Assembly (NCBI GenBank): GCA_040220855.1
Contig: JAVJVZ010000020.1
Coordinates: 1 to 64,000 of the forward strand
Length of the DNA stretch: 64,000 nt
Reading direction: 5' to 3'
DNA from: JACKNG01 sp040220855
GTDB lineage: Bacteria; Pseudomonadota; Gammaproteobacteria; Ga0077536
Shown: in pieces, positions 41,862 through 51,668 of the stretch
How positions within the stretch are numbered: position 1 is the first letter of the stretch
Layout: each line of letters opens with the position of its first letter
Translations under genes and position numbers: made by a program
The notes under the pieces: generated by a model
What the model was told of the DNA's origin: nothing
What the model saw: the letters and a program-made list of their open reading frames with translations, nothing else
Databases searched by the model: none

Positions 41862-43220
41862 TCATCCCCCGGACACCGGTTCGCGCATCGTCACCCATTC
41901 CTCGGCCGAGGTCGGGTGGATGCCGATGGTGCTGTCGAAGAGCGCCTTGGTCGCGCCGGCCTTCATCGCGATGGCAAGGCCCTGGATGGTCTCGCCGGCA
42001 TCCGGGCCGATCATGTGCGCGCCGACCACGCGGTCGCTGGCCTTGTCGACGACGAGCTTCATGAGCGTCTTCTCGGCATTGCCGGAGAGCGTGTGCTTGA
42101 GCGGCGTGAAGCTCGACCGGTAGATGACGAGTTCGCCGAAGTGTTCGCGCGCCTGCGCCTCGGTGTAGCCGACCGTGGCGAGATTGGGCTGGCTGAACAC
42201 CGCGCTCGGGATGTAGTCGTAATCGACCGGACGCTCGTGATCGCGGTACAGGTGCCACACCAGCGCCATGCCTTCGGCGAGCGCAACCGGGGTCAGGTTG
42301 ACGCGGTCGGTGACGTCGCCGATGGCGTAGATCGACGCGACATTGGTGCGGTAGTTCTGATCGACCACGATGGCACCGGACCAGTTGGTCTCGACACCGA
42401 CGTTCTCGAGGCCGAGGCCGTCGATGAGCGGCTTGCGCCCGGTCGCATACATGACGAGGTCGACCTCGAGCGTGTCGCCCGATTCGAACGTGACGTGGCA
42501 GGTGTCGCCGCGCTTGTCGATCGACGCCACGTCGGTATCGAAGCGCAGGTCCACGCCCTTCTTGCGCATCTCCTCGGCGAGAAAGCTGCGCGCATCGTCA
42601 TCGAACCCACGCAGGAACAGCGGCCCGCGATAGACCTGCGTCGTGGCGCAGCCGAGACCGTTGAAGATGCCGGCAAACTCGACCGCGATGTAGCCACCGC
42701 CGACGACCAGCACGCGTTGCGGCAGCCGCTCGAGGAAGAACACTTCGTTCGAGCTGATGGCATGCTCACAGCCCGGGAACTCGGGAACGTAGGGCCAGCC
42801 GCCGGTCGCCACGAGGATGCGTTCGGCGCTGTGATGGGCGCCCCCTACCTCGACGGTGTGCGCGTCGACGATGCGCGCGTGGCCGCGCATGACGCTGGCG
42901 CCGGCATTGTCGAGCAGGCGCTGGTAGATGCCGTTGAGGCGCTCGATTTCCTTGTTCTTGTTGGCGACGAGGGTGGCCCAGTCGAACTTGCGTGGCCCGA
43001 CCTCCCAGCCGAAGCCGGCGGCATCCTCGAACTCCTCGGCGCAGTGGGCGGCATAAGAGAAGAGCTTCTTCGGCACGCATCCGACGTTGACACAGGTGCC
43101 GCCCATGTAGCGCTCCTCGGCCACTGCCACGCGCTTCCCGAGCGCGGCTGCCATGCGGCCGGCGCGTACGCCGCCCGAGCCGCCGCCGATGACGAAGAGA
43201 TCGAAGTCGTAGTCACTCAT
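41862..43220 (-). CDS. gor: Glutathione-disulfide reductase
   Basis: The 452-residue FAD/NADPH enzyme regenerates GSH. The FAD motif is FVIGGGSGGVRAGRMAA and the redox-active disulfide GGTCVNVGCVPKKLFSYAA (Cys43 and Cys48). The NAD(P) motif is VLVVGGGYIAVEFAGI and the C-terminal dimer-interface catalytic segment TIGIHPTSAEEWVTMR (His-x4-Glu). The ATG at 43220 is the family start, with a promoter 43 nt upstream. The selenoprotein peroxiredoxin gene follows after 225 nt on the same strand, so reduced glutathione may feed its turnover; this is inference. Confidence 0.94.
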   Translation of the reverse strand: MSDYDFDLFVIGGGSGGVRAGRMAAALGKRVAVAEERYMGGTCVNVGCVPKKLFSYAAHCAEEFEDAAGFGWEVGPRKFDWATLVANKNKEIERLNGIYQRLLDNAGASVMRGHARIVDAHTVEVGGAHHSAERILVATGGWPYVPEFPGCEHAISSNEVFFLERLPQRVLVVGGGYIAVEFAGIFNGLGCATTQVYRGPLFLRGFDDDARSFLAEEMRKKGVDLRFDTDVASIDKRGDTCHVTFESGDTLEVDLVMYATGRKPLIDGLGLENVGVETNWSGAIVVDQNYRTNVASIYAIGDVTDRVNLTPVALAEGMALVWHLYRDHERPVDYDYIPSAVFSQPNLATVGYTEAQAREHFGELVIYRSSFTPLKHTLSGNAEKTLMKLVVDKASDRVVGAHMIGPDAGETIQGLAIAMKAGATKALFDSTIGIHPTSAEEWVTMREPVSGG

Positions 43221-43262
43221 GGGTATCCGGCGCCTCTTCCGCCGTGTTCGAGCAGGCGCCCA

Positions 43263-43291
43263 AGTATAGGCGCTCGCTGGCGGGCTGTCGG
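43263..43291 (-). promoter_or_regulatory. Promoter for gor
   Basis: On the minus strand -35 CCGACA (43286-43291), 17-bp spacer and -10 TATACT (43263-43268), 43 nt before the gor ATG. Read by eye. Confidence 0.6.
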
Positions 43292-43371
43292 CGCGCGCTC
43301 CGGGACGCGGGCGCGCACGTGCTTTGGGTACAATCCCCGGCCCATGCCAGTATCCCCGGGGGGGACCCGTC

Positions 43372-44283
43372 ATGACGGAAACCGTAGAGATCATCGACGT
43401 CGGCCCGCGCGACGGCCTGCAGAGCCAGCCGAAGCTGGTCGACACCGAGACCAAGCTGGAGCTGATCCGGCGGCTCGTCGAGGCGGGGGTGCGCCGGCTG
43501 GAGGTCGCCAGCTTCGTCAATCCGAAGCGGGTGCCGCAGATGGCCGATGCGGATGCCATTGTCGCCGGCTTGCCCAACGTGCCGGGGGTGCACTACATCG
43601 GGCTGGTGCTGAACGAACAGGGGCTCGAGCGCGCGCTCGCCTCCGGCATCGAACAGATCAATTGCGCTGCCGTCACCACCGACACCTTCTGCCAGCGCAA
43701 CCAGGGGCGTGATGCCGACGAAATGCTCGGCGTCATTGCCGGGCTTGCGAGACGTGCGCAGGACGCGGGGCGCTTCTTCGGCGTGACCATCGCGGCGAGC
43801 TTCGGCTGCCCGTTCGAGGGCGAGGTGCCGCCGGCGCGGGTCGTTGCGATCGCCGAGCGCCTCGCCGGCATGGGGGTCGACGAGATTGCGCTCGCCGATA
43901 CCATCGGCGTCGCCGTGCCGTCCGACGTGACGCGGCTGGTCGAGGCGGTGCGCCCGACGATCGGCCAGGTGCCGCTGCGCGTACATTTCCACAACACGCG
44001 CAACACCGGCATCGCCAACGTCGCCGCCGCCGTCGCGGCCGGCGTGCGCATCGTCGATGCCAGCTGCGGCGGCGTCGGCGGCTGCCCGTTCGCGCCGGGT
44101 GCGACCGGCAACGTCGGCACGGAGGACGTTCTCTACCTGCTGCATCGCATGGGCTATGCCACCGGCATCGACGGCGACGCCGTCATCGCCGCCGCGAAAT
44201 GGCTGGAAGGTCCGCTTGCCGCACCGATGCCGGCGATGGTGACGCGCGCGGGTCTGTTTCCGCCGGCCGCGCGTGCCGGCTGA
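43372..44283 (+). CDS. mvaB: Hydroxymethylglutaryl-CoA lyase
   Basis: The 303-residue DRE-TIM metallolyase cleaves HMG-CoA to acetyl-CoA and acetoacetate in leucine degradation. VEIIDVGPRDGLQSQPKLVD carries the catalytic Arg-Asp pair. EVASFVNPKRVPQMADAD and FHNTRNTGIAN (metal-binding His) are typical. DASCGGVGGCPFAPGATGN holds the catalytic Cys and its loop. The ATG at 43372 has a G-rich SD. No other leucine-catabolism genes (liu cluster) are in the window. It is divergent from gor. Confidence 0.93.
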   Translation: MTETVEIIDVGPRDGLQSQPKLVDTETKLELIRRLVEAGVRRLEVASFVNPKRVPQMADADAIVAGLPNVPGVHYIGLVLNEQGLERALASGIEQINCAAVTTDTFCQRNQGRDADEMLGVIAGLARRAQDAGRFFGVTIAASFGCPFEGEVPPARVVAIAERLAGMGVDEIALADTIGVAVPSDVTRLVEAVRPTIGQVPLRVHFHNTRNTGIANVAAAVAAGVRIVDASCGGVGGCPFAPGATGNVGTEDVLYLLHRMGYATGIDGDAVIAAAKWLEGPLAAPMPAMVTRAGLFPPAARAG

Positions 44284-44514
44284 GCGGGCGCGCGACACGC
44301 GGCCGGCCGCACCCGCGCTCCGCTTCGCCGCCTACGCGCCGCAACTGGCGCGCGGGCAGGGCGGTTGTCCGGTTGCTACGCGCCGTCGATATCGCTCGTC
44401 GCGCAATGGGCCGGGATTCGCCGCGCCTTCGCGGTCGCGGCACAGCGCGGCGTACCGCCCGCGTCGACCATGTCGCGCGACGGGGCGCGAACGCGCCCCG
44501 TGCATGGAGTGCCC

Positions 44515-45444
44515 GTGAACTCGCGCGAAGCGGCAGAGGTCGATTCCTCGACGCAGGGCTCGCGCGGCGACGTTGTCATGGTCATCGCCGGCGCGTTGCT
44601 CATCTCGATGAAGGGCATCCTCGCCAAGCTGCTCTACCGCGAGGGCGTGGCGGTCGAGGCCATCCTGCTGCTGCGCGCCTGGATTTCCCTGCCACTGGTC
44701 TGGACCTGGGCGCTCTACCGCGTGGGCCCACGCGGGATCGCAAGCGTGCCGCGGAACCTTGTGGCCGGCGCGGTGCTCGCCGGCGTGGTCTCCTATTACC
44801 TCGGCGCGTGGCTCGATTTCGCCGCGCTCACCCTCATCGACGCGAGCCTCGAGCGTGTGCTGCTGTTCTCCTATCCCGTGATCGTGGTCATCGCGCGCGC
44901 CGTCGTGCTGCGCCGCCTGCCCTCTCGCCGGGTGGTCGGCGCGGTATTGCTGACCTATCTCGGCATCGTACTCGCGGTGGGCGGCTTCGAGGCGCAGCTG
45001 TGGCAGGCCAATGCGTTCGGCGCGGCCTTCGTGTTGCTCGCCGCCGCCGGCTTCGCCTACTTCCTCATCGCCAACGAGCGCGTCGCGCGTGAAGCTGGCA
45101 GCGTGGTCTTCATCCTCTTCGCCAGCAGTGGCGCCGCGCTCGCGTTCGCCGTGCACTTCGCGCTGTTCGGCGATCCGGCCGATCTGCACGTCTCCGCCCG
45201 CGCATTCGGTCTCATCGTCTTCATGACCGCCGCCACCAACGTGCTGCCGCTGTTCATGTTCTCCGCGAGCATCCGCCGCATAGGCGCCCAGCGCGCGGCC
45301 ATCATCAGCAGCATCGGGCCGCCATCGACCATCGTCCTCGCCATGCTCGTGCTCGACGAAGTGCTGCGCCCCGGACAGTGGTTCGGCACCGCCATGATCA
45401 TCGCCGGGATCCTCGTCCTCGAAGCGCGCCGCGGCCGCGTCTAG
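44515..45444 (+). CDS. EamA/DMT-family membrane transporter
   Basis: The 309-residue protein has ten hydrophobic segments arranged as two EamA repeats. The first starts MVIAGALLISMKGILAKLLY; the second ends VLAMLVLDEVLRPGQWFGTA and then MIIAGILVLEA, the family's last two helices. DMT carriers export or import small metabolites; the substrate is unknown. The GTG at 44515 has GGAG 5 nt upstream; an ATG at 44470 would add 15 residues. It follows mvaB by 231 nt. Confidence 0.87.
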   Translation: MNSREAAEVDSSTQGSRGDVVMVIAGALLISMKGILAKLLYREGVAVEAILLLRAWISLPLVWTWALYRVGPRGIASVPRNLVAGAVLAGVVSYYLGAWLDFAALTLIDASLERVLLFSYPVIVVIARAVVLRRLPSRRVVGAVLLTYLGIVLAVGGFEAQLWQANAFGAAFVLLAAAGFAYFLIANERVAREAGSVVFILFASSGAALAFAVHFALFGDPADLHVSARAFGLIVFMTAATNVLPLFMFSASIRRIGAQRAAIISSIGPPSTIVLAMLVLDEVLRPGQWFGTAMIIAGILVLEARRGRV

Positions 45445-45508
45445 CGCTTCTGCGTTCATCGAACTCGCGAACGGGTACGCCCGCCGCGCCACCGCCACGC
45501 TGCAACGA

Positions 45509-46480
45509 CTATTTCAATCCGGCGTAGAGTCGCGCCATGGCGCGGCGCCATAACTTGGCCGGCTTGATTGGCATGCCGGCGTAGACGCCGGGTTCGCGGA
45601 TGTCCTTGGTGACGCCGCCCTTGCCGAGGACGACGACATCGTCGCCGATGGTGACGTGGCCGACGGTACCGACCTGGCCGGCGAGGGTGACGCGGTTGCC
45701 GATGCGGGTGCTGCCGGACACGCCGACCTGCGAAACCAGCAGGCAATCGGTGCCGGTGACCACGTTGTGCGCGAGCATGACGGGGTTGTCGATCTTGGTG
45801 CCGCGGCCGACGCGGGTTTCGCTGAAGCGCGCGCGGTCGATGGTCGAGTTGGCCCCGACCTCGACATCGTCCTCGAGCACGACGTGGCCGAGCTGCGGGA
45901 TCTTGACGTGGCGACCCTCGTGCTGGACATAGCCGTAGCCGTCGCCACCGATCGAGACGCCCGGCTGCAAGACCACGCGCGCGCCGAGCACGCTGTCTTC
46001 GCGCAGCGTGCAGTTGGGATAGATGATGCAGTCGGCGCCGATGGCGCATCGATCCATGATGACGACGTTGGGGAAGATACGTGTGCGTGCTCCGATCACG
46101 ACATCCTCGCCGATGACGACGTTGGCGCCGATGCTGGCGTCGACGGCAAGCCGCGCGCTGGATGCGATCACCGCGTTGGCGTGGACGCCCTGCATGGCGC
46201 CGAGCTGGGAGGGCGCGAAGAGGGCGGCGATGCGCGCGATGAGGTATTCGGGACGCGCATGGAACAGGTTGGCCTTGCCCGGCACGGCGAGCCCGGGGCG
46301 GGTCACGAAAGCGGGGATGCGCGAGGCCGCCGCAATCGTGTGCTGGGCGGCGTCGGTGACGAAGGAGAGGTGGGTCGGGAAGTCGTCCGAGATGCCGCAC
46401 ACGCCATGCAGCGTGAGTTCGGGGTCACCGTCGAAGTCAGCATCGAAATGACGGGCGAGGGCGGAAAGCGTGTGCTGCAT
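45509..46480 (-). CDS. lpxD: UDP-3-O-acylglucosamine N-acyltransferase
   Basis: The 323-residue enzyme adds the N-linked hydroxyacyl chain in lipid A synthesis. The N-terminal uridine-binding domain (about 1-95) is followed by a left-handed beta-helix of hexapeptide repeats (for example VDASIGANVVIGEDVVIGAR) and a short C-terminal helix. VSIGGDGYGYVQHEGRHVKI contains family residues, and LAHNVVTGTDCLLVSQVGVS contains the catalytic His. It is slightly shorter than E. coli LpxD and is not next to bamA, fabZ or lpxA, so it could be a second copy or a relocated gene. It is convergent with the EamA gene. Confidence 0.9.
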   Translation of the reverse strand: MQHTLSALARHFDADFDGDPELTLHGVCGISDDFPTHLSFVTDAAQHTIAAASRIPAFVTRPGLAVPGKANLFHARPEYLIARIAALFAPSQLGAMQGVHANAVIASSARLAVDASIGANVVIGEDVVIGARTRIFPNVVIMDRCAIGADCIIYPNCTLREDSVLGARVVLQPGVSIGGDGYGYVQHEGRHVKIPQLGHVVLEDDVEVGANSTIDRARFSETRVGRGTKIDNPVMLAHNVVTGTDCLLVSQVGVSGSTRIGNRVTLAGQVGTVGHVTIGDDVVVLGKGGVTKDIREPGVYAGMPIKPAKLWRRAMARLYAGLK

Positions 46481-46628
46481 GGGTATTCTCGCAGGGCTGT
46501 GATCGGCGCGTGGTGGGGAGAGTCTACTGGATGGCCCGCATCGTCGCGGCGTGCATCGCCCAGGTGCGGCCGGTTACACTCCGGCCGGCCGCTTCACGCG
46601 GCCTGAACGATGCGGAGGGCCAGGTTCG

Positions 46629-47498
46629 ATGGGAAAGAAGCGACGCGCATCCGGCCAGCGTGCCGGGCGAGCGCCCGTGACGACCACGCCGTTGGCGCCA
46701 CGTACGCGCGACCTGCCGCTCGCGATCCTGGCTGCGTGCGGTGTGGTGCTGACCGCGTTGCTCCTGTGGCGCGCCGGCAGCGCCGCCGGCTTGCCCTACT
46801 GCAACGCGGGTTCGGGCTGCGACGTGGTGCAGTCGAGCGCCTGGTCGCGTTTCCTGGGGCTGCCGCTCGCGGCGTGGGGGATGATGAGCTACGTCGTGCT
46901 CGGTGGCCTTGCGCTCTGGGTCACCGACAGTGCGCGACGCGCACGCTGGAGCGCGCTGGCGGCAAGCGCCGGTTTCGGCATCAGCGTTTATCTCACCGTC
47001 GTCTCCGCGACGCTGATCGAGGCCTTGTGCGCGTACTGCCTGCTTTCGCTTGCTCTCTTCACGCTGGCTTTCGTCTGGAGTATTGCACGGCGGCCGGCAG
47101 GTGCCGGCATGCGCATGCACGCCGCGGGACTGCTCGCAGCCGTCGCGGTGGCCACCGCCATGCACGCCGATGCGCGCGGCTGGTTCGTGCGTGGCGAGGG
47201 CGACCCTTACCTGCGCGCGCTGGCCGAGCATCTCGCCGCAAGCGGCGCCGCTTTCTACGGCGCGAGCTGGTGTCCGCACTGCCAGGATCAGAAAGCCGTA
47301 TTCGGCGCCGCGGCAGAGGCGCTGCCCTACGTCGAATGCTCGCCCAACGGCCCGCGCGCACCGCGCGCCACGGCGTGCGAGATGGCCGATATCCGCAACT
47401 ACCCGACCTGGATCATCGGTGGCCGCCGCATCGAGCGCGTGATGCCGCCGGAAACGCTTGCCGGCCTGACCGGCTTCGATGCCGCGGCCGCCCGCTGA
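46629..47498 (+). CDS. VKOR-family membrane protein fused to a thioredoxin-like domain
   Basis: The 289-residue protein has an N-terminal four- or five-helix VKOR domain (about 25-155) with the paired Cys of LPYCNAGSGCDVVQSSAWS and the transmembrane CxxC in LIEALCAYCLLS. A C-terminal thioredoxin-like domain carries FYGASWCPHCQDQKAVFG (CxxC) and NYPTWIIGGRRIERVMPP with the cis-Pro. Such fusions oxidise protein thiols using quinone, like DsbB plus DsbA in one chain. GGAGGG lies about 9 nt before the ATG. It is 3 nt upstream of pgpA. Confidence 0.92.
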   Translation: MGKKRRASGQRAGRAPVTTTPLAPRTRDLPLAILAACGVVLTALLLWRAGSAAGLPYCNAGSGCDVVQSSAWSRFLGLPLAAWGMMSYVVLGGLALWVTDSARRARWSALAASAGFGISVYLTVVSATLIEALCAYCLLSLALFTLAFVWSIARRPAGAGMRMHAAGLLAAVAVATAMHADARGWFVRGEGDPYLRALAEHLAASGAAFYGASWCPHCQDQKAVFGAAAEALPYVECSPNGPRAPRATACEMADIRNYPTWIIGGRRIERVMPPETLAGLTGFDAAAAR

Positions 47499-47501
47499 AT
47501 C

Positions 47502-48005
47502 GTGGTGACGAACCCGCCCATTGCCCCGGCACTGTTGCGCGACCCCGGGCACTGTCTCGCCCTGGGGCTCGGCAGCGGGCTGCTGCGACCGGCTCCGGGC
47601 ACCTGGGGCACGCTGGTCGGGGTGTTGTGCTATTGGCCGCTGGCCGGCGCGCCGTTCGCCGTGTACGGCGCCGTTGTCATGTTCCTGTTCGTCGTCGGTG
47701 TGCCGCTATGTGCAAGAACGGCGCGCGCGCTCGGCACCCACGATCACGGTGGCATCGTGCTCGACGAAATCGTCGGCTACCTCGCGACTGTGACATTTTG
47801 TTCCAGCGGGGTAATTGGTGCGCTGGCCGGCTTCGTGGCCTTCCGCTTTTTCGATATCGTCAAGCCGTGGCCCATCCGGCTCGTCGACAGACGCGTCGGG
47901 GGCGGCCTGGGAATCATGCTGGACGATCTGCTCGCTGCCATCTATGCGTGCATTGTTCTGGAATTATTTGAATATTTATCATTCGGTTATAAACTATTTC
48001 AATAA
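47502..48005 (+). CDS. pgpA: Phosphatidylglycerophosphatase A
   Basis: The 167-residue inner-membrane phosphatase makes phosphatidylglycerol. LGLGSGLLRPAPGTWGTLVG and DHGGIVLDEIVGYLATV are the PgpA active-site motifs, followed by FVAFRFFDIVKPWPIRLVDR and GLGIMLDDLLAAIYA. The GTG start is 3 nt after the VKOR fusion. The last 16 codons become strikingly AT-rich, unlike the rest of the gene, and contain one arm of an inverted repeat. In many gammaproteobacteria pgpA follows thiL; not here. Confidence 0.94.
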   Translation: MVTNPPIAPALLRDPGHCLALGLGSGLLRPAPGTWGTLVGVLCYWPLAGAPFAVYGAVVMFLFVVGVPLCARTARALGTHDHGGIVLDEIVGYLATVTFCSSGVIGALAGFVAFRFFDIVKPWPIRLVDRRVGGGLGIMLDDLLAAIYACIVLELFEYLSFGYKLFQ

Positions 48006-48008
48006 TTC
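47961..48008. repeat. AT-rich inverted repeat across the pgpA stop
   Basis: GAATTATT (47961-47968) and AATAATTC (48001-48008) form perfect 8-bp arms around a 32-nt AT-rich centre. The stretch 47950-48015 is an island of low GC in the window and may hold the promoter of the transglycosylase gene or an mRNA 3' structure of pgpA. Confidence 0.5.
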
Positions 48009-48040
48009 ATCTTAGATATGACGCAGCAAGGTCCTCGAGC

Positions 48041-48646
48041 ATGAGCAAGCCCTATATTCGCGTCGTCCTGGGCGCGGCGCTGTGTGCGCTGCCGCTCGCC
48101 ACCTGCGCCGACATCTACAAGTACGTCGACCAGCACGGCCGCGTGCACCTCACCGACCGCCCCAACCACAGCGGCTACAAGCGCCTGGTCAAGACCTGGA
48201 AGGGCTGGGAGGAAGCGACCATCAACTACCGCGGCTTCGATGCCAACCGCAGGAAGTTCGAGCCGACCATCGTGAGTGCTGCGAAGGAGAACCGTCTGCC
48301 GGCGGCACTGCTTCACGCCGTCATCCGGGCGGAATCGGCCTACGACCCGGAAGCCGTGTCGACTGCCGGCGCGGTCGGACTCATGCAACTGATGCCGGGT
48401 ACCGCGGAGCGCTACGGCGTTCGTAACCGGCGCGACCCGACCGCCAACGTCGCCGGCGGGACCCGCTACCTGCGCGACCTGCTCGACATGTTCGACAACG
48501 ATCTGATGCTTGCGCTCGCCGCGTACAACGCCGGCGAGAACGCCGTCATCAACCACGGCCGCCGTATTCCTCCGTACGCCGAGACGCAGACTTACGTGCA
48601 GCGCGTGCTCAGGTATTACAACGAGTACAAGCAGAGCAGCATGTGA
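48041..48646 (+). CDS. Exported lytic transglycosylase (SLT) with DUF4124-like N-terminus
   Basis: The 201-residue protein has a signal peptide (VVLGAALCALPLATCA, about residues 8-23). A short DUF4124-like strand pair follows (DIYKYVDQHGRVHLTDRPNH). The SLT domain has catalytic Glu in HAVIRAESAYDPEAVS, then GAVGLMQLMPGTAERYGV, GGTRYLRDLLDMF and LALAAYNAGENAV. It cleaves peptidoglycan to anhydromuropeptides, substrates for the AmpD pathway at 10651. It starts 35 nt after pgpA, in AT-rich surroundings. Confidence 0.93.
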   Translation: MSKPYIRVVLGAALCALPLATCADIYKYVDQHGRVHLTDRPNHSGYKRLVKTWKGWEEATINYRGFDANRRKFEPTIVSAAKENRLPAALLHAVIRAESAYDPEAVSTAGAVGLMQLMPGTAERYGVRNRRDPTANVAGGTRYLRDLLDMFDNDLMLALAAYNAGENAVINHGRRIPPYAETQTYVQRVLRYYNEYKQSSM

Positions 48647-48652
48647 GTCCGT

Positions 48653-48680
48653 GCGCGGCGCCGGTAAGCAGGCGCCGCGC
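48653..48680. terminator. GC-rich hairpin between convergent genes
   Basis: A perfect 10-bp stem GCGCGGCGCC/GGCGCCGCGC with an 8-nt loop (48663-48670) lies between the transglycosylase stop and the ilvD stop. There is no T-tract, so it may slow both transcripts or act as a bidirectional 3' structure. Confidence 0.5.
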
Positions 48681-48691
48681 CGAGGGCTGCA

Positions 48692-50374
<1,683 letters not shown>

Positions 50375-50432
50375 GGCTGCGATCTCCGGCTGGCCCCCTG
50401 CGGGCCTGGTAACAGGGTAGGGAAGGGCGCAC

Positions 50433-50461
50433 ATGATAGCCGCTCGCCACGGGAGCGTCGA
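50433..50461 (-). promoter_or_regulatory. Promoter for ilvD
   Basis: On the minus strand -35 TCGACG (50456-50461), 17-bp spacer and -10 TATCAT (50433-50438), 58 nt before the ilvD ATG, in the divergent ilvD/argE gap. Read by eye. Confidence 0.55.
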
Positions 50462-50513
50462 AGCGCGCGAGCGGCGTGTAGAATGCCGCCCTGCACGCGG
50501 CTGGGAGCGCGAC

Positions 50514-51668
50514 ATGACGGACACCCTCGGGATGGTCAGAAGCAGGCTCGCCGAGCTCGTCGCGACGCCGAGCGTGAGTTGCGTCGACCCGGCCCACGAC
50601 ATGAGCAACGCCGACGTGGTGGAGCTGCTCGCCGAGTGGTTCGGGGCGGCCGGCTTCGATCTCGAGCGGCAGCACGTGGCGCACGGTCCCGACAAGCTCA
50701 ACCTCGTTGCACGACTCGGCGACGGTGACGACGGCCTGGTGCTGTCCGGGCATACCGACACGGTGCCGTGCGATGCCAGTGGCTGGCATGGAGACCCGTT
50801 CACGCTCGAAGAGCGCGACGGGCGCTGCGGCCTCGGCACTGCTGACATGAAGGTCTTCTTCCCCATCGTGCTGGCCGCCCTCGAAGGCGTCGAGCGGCGC
50901 CGCCTGCGGCGGCCTTTGGTGATGCTCGCGACCGCCGACGAGGAGAGTTCGATGGCGGGCGCACGCCATCTCGAGCAGGCCGGGCGCCGGCTCGGCCGCC
51001 ATGTCCTGATCGGCGAGCCGACGGCGCTCGTGCCGATCCGCAAGCACAAGGGCATCGCGCTCGGCCGCATCGTGCTCGAAGGCCGCTCCGGGCATTCCAG
51101 CGATCCGCGCCTGGGCGCGAATGCGCTCGATCGCATGCACGAGATCCTGGGCGACCTCAAGGCGTGGCGGGCGGAGGCGGCGGAACGCCACCGCGACGCG
51201 GACTTCAAGCTGCCCGGGCCGACGCTCAACCTCGGCAGCATCCGTGGCGGCGACAGCCCCAATCGCATCTGCGGCGAGTGCGAACTGCTGTTCGACATCC
51301 GCGCCGTGCCGGGGCTCGACATCGAGGGCGCGCTCGAGGAGATTGCGGGAATGGTGCGTCGGCGGGCTGCTGCGTCGGGTGTCACCGGTCGCCTCGAGCT
51401 GCCCATGCAGCCCTTGCCGGCACTGGCAACGGCACCCGATGCCGCGTTGGTGAGCGCACTCGAGGCCGCTACCGGGACGCGTGCGGCGAGCGTCGCCTTC
51501 GCCACCGAGGGGCCGTTTCTCAATGCGCTCGGCGCCGAATCCGTGATCTTCGGGCCCGGTGACATCGCCACGGCGCATCAACCGGACGAGCACGTCGAGA
51601 TTGCCAAGGTCGAAACCATGATCGCGATCCTGCGTACGTTGATCGAGCAGTTCTGTTGTCATGAGTGA
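50514..51668 (+). CDS. argE: Acetylornithine deacetylase
   Basis: The 384-residue M20-family metallohydrolase releases ornithine from N-acetylornithine in arginine synthesis. Metal ligands and catalytic residues are in VLSGHTDTVPCD, GLGTADMKVFF, ATADEESSMAGARHL and GEPTALVPIRKHKG; TAHQPDEHVEIAKVE supplies the last His. GGGAG lies 6 nt before the ATG. It overlaps argA by 8 nt, which fits a shared arginine operon. Another M20 enzyme, dapE, lies at 58473-59609. Confidence 0.93.
   Translation: MTDTLGMVRSRLAELVATPSVSCVDPAHDMSNADVVELLAEWFGAAGFDLERQHVAHGPDKLNLVARLGDGDDGLVLSGHTDTVPCDASGWHGDPFTLEERDGRCGLGTADMKVFFPIVLAALEGVERRRLRRPLVMLATADEESSMAGARHLEQAGRRLGRHVLIGEPTALVPIRKHKGIALGRIVLEGRSGHSSDPRLGANALDRMHEILGDLKAWRAEAAERHRDADFKLPGPTLNLGSIRGGDSPNRICGECELLFDIRAVPGLDIEGALEEIAGMVRRRAAASGVTGRLELPMQPLPALATAPDAALVSALEAATGTRAASVAFATEGPFLNALGAESVIFGPGDIATAHQPDEHVEIAKVETMIAILRTLIEQFCCHE

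Noticed and set aside
50375..51571. Extension of the ilvD frame upstream to give a 959-residue protein
   Set aside because: The extra 399 residues are antisense to argE and the IlvD N-terminus begins normally at 50374, with a promoter just beyond.
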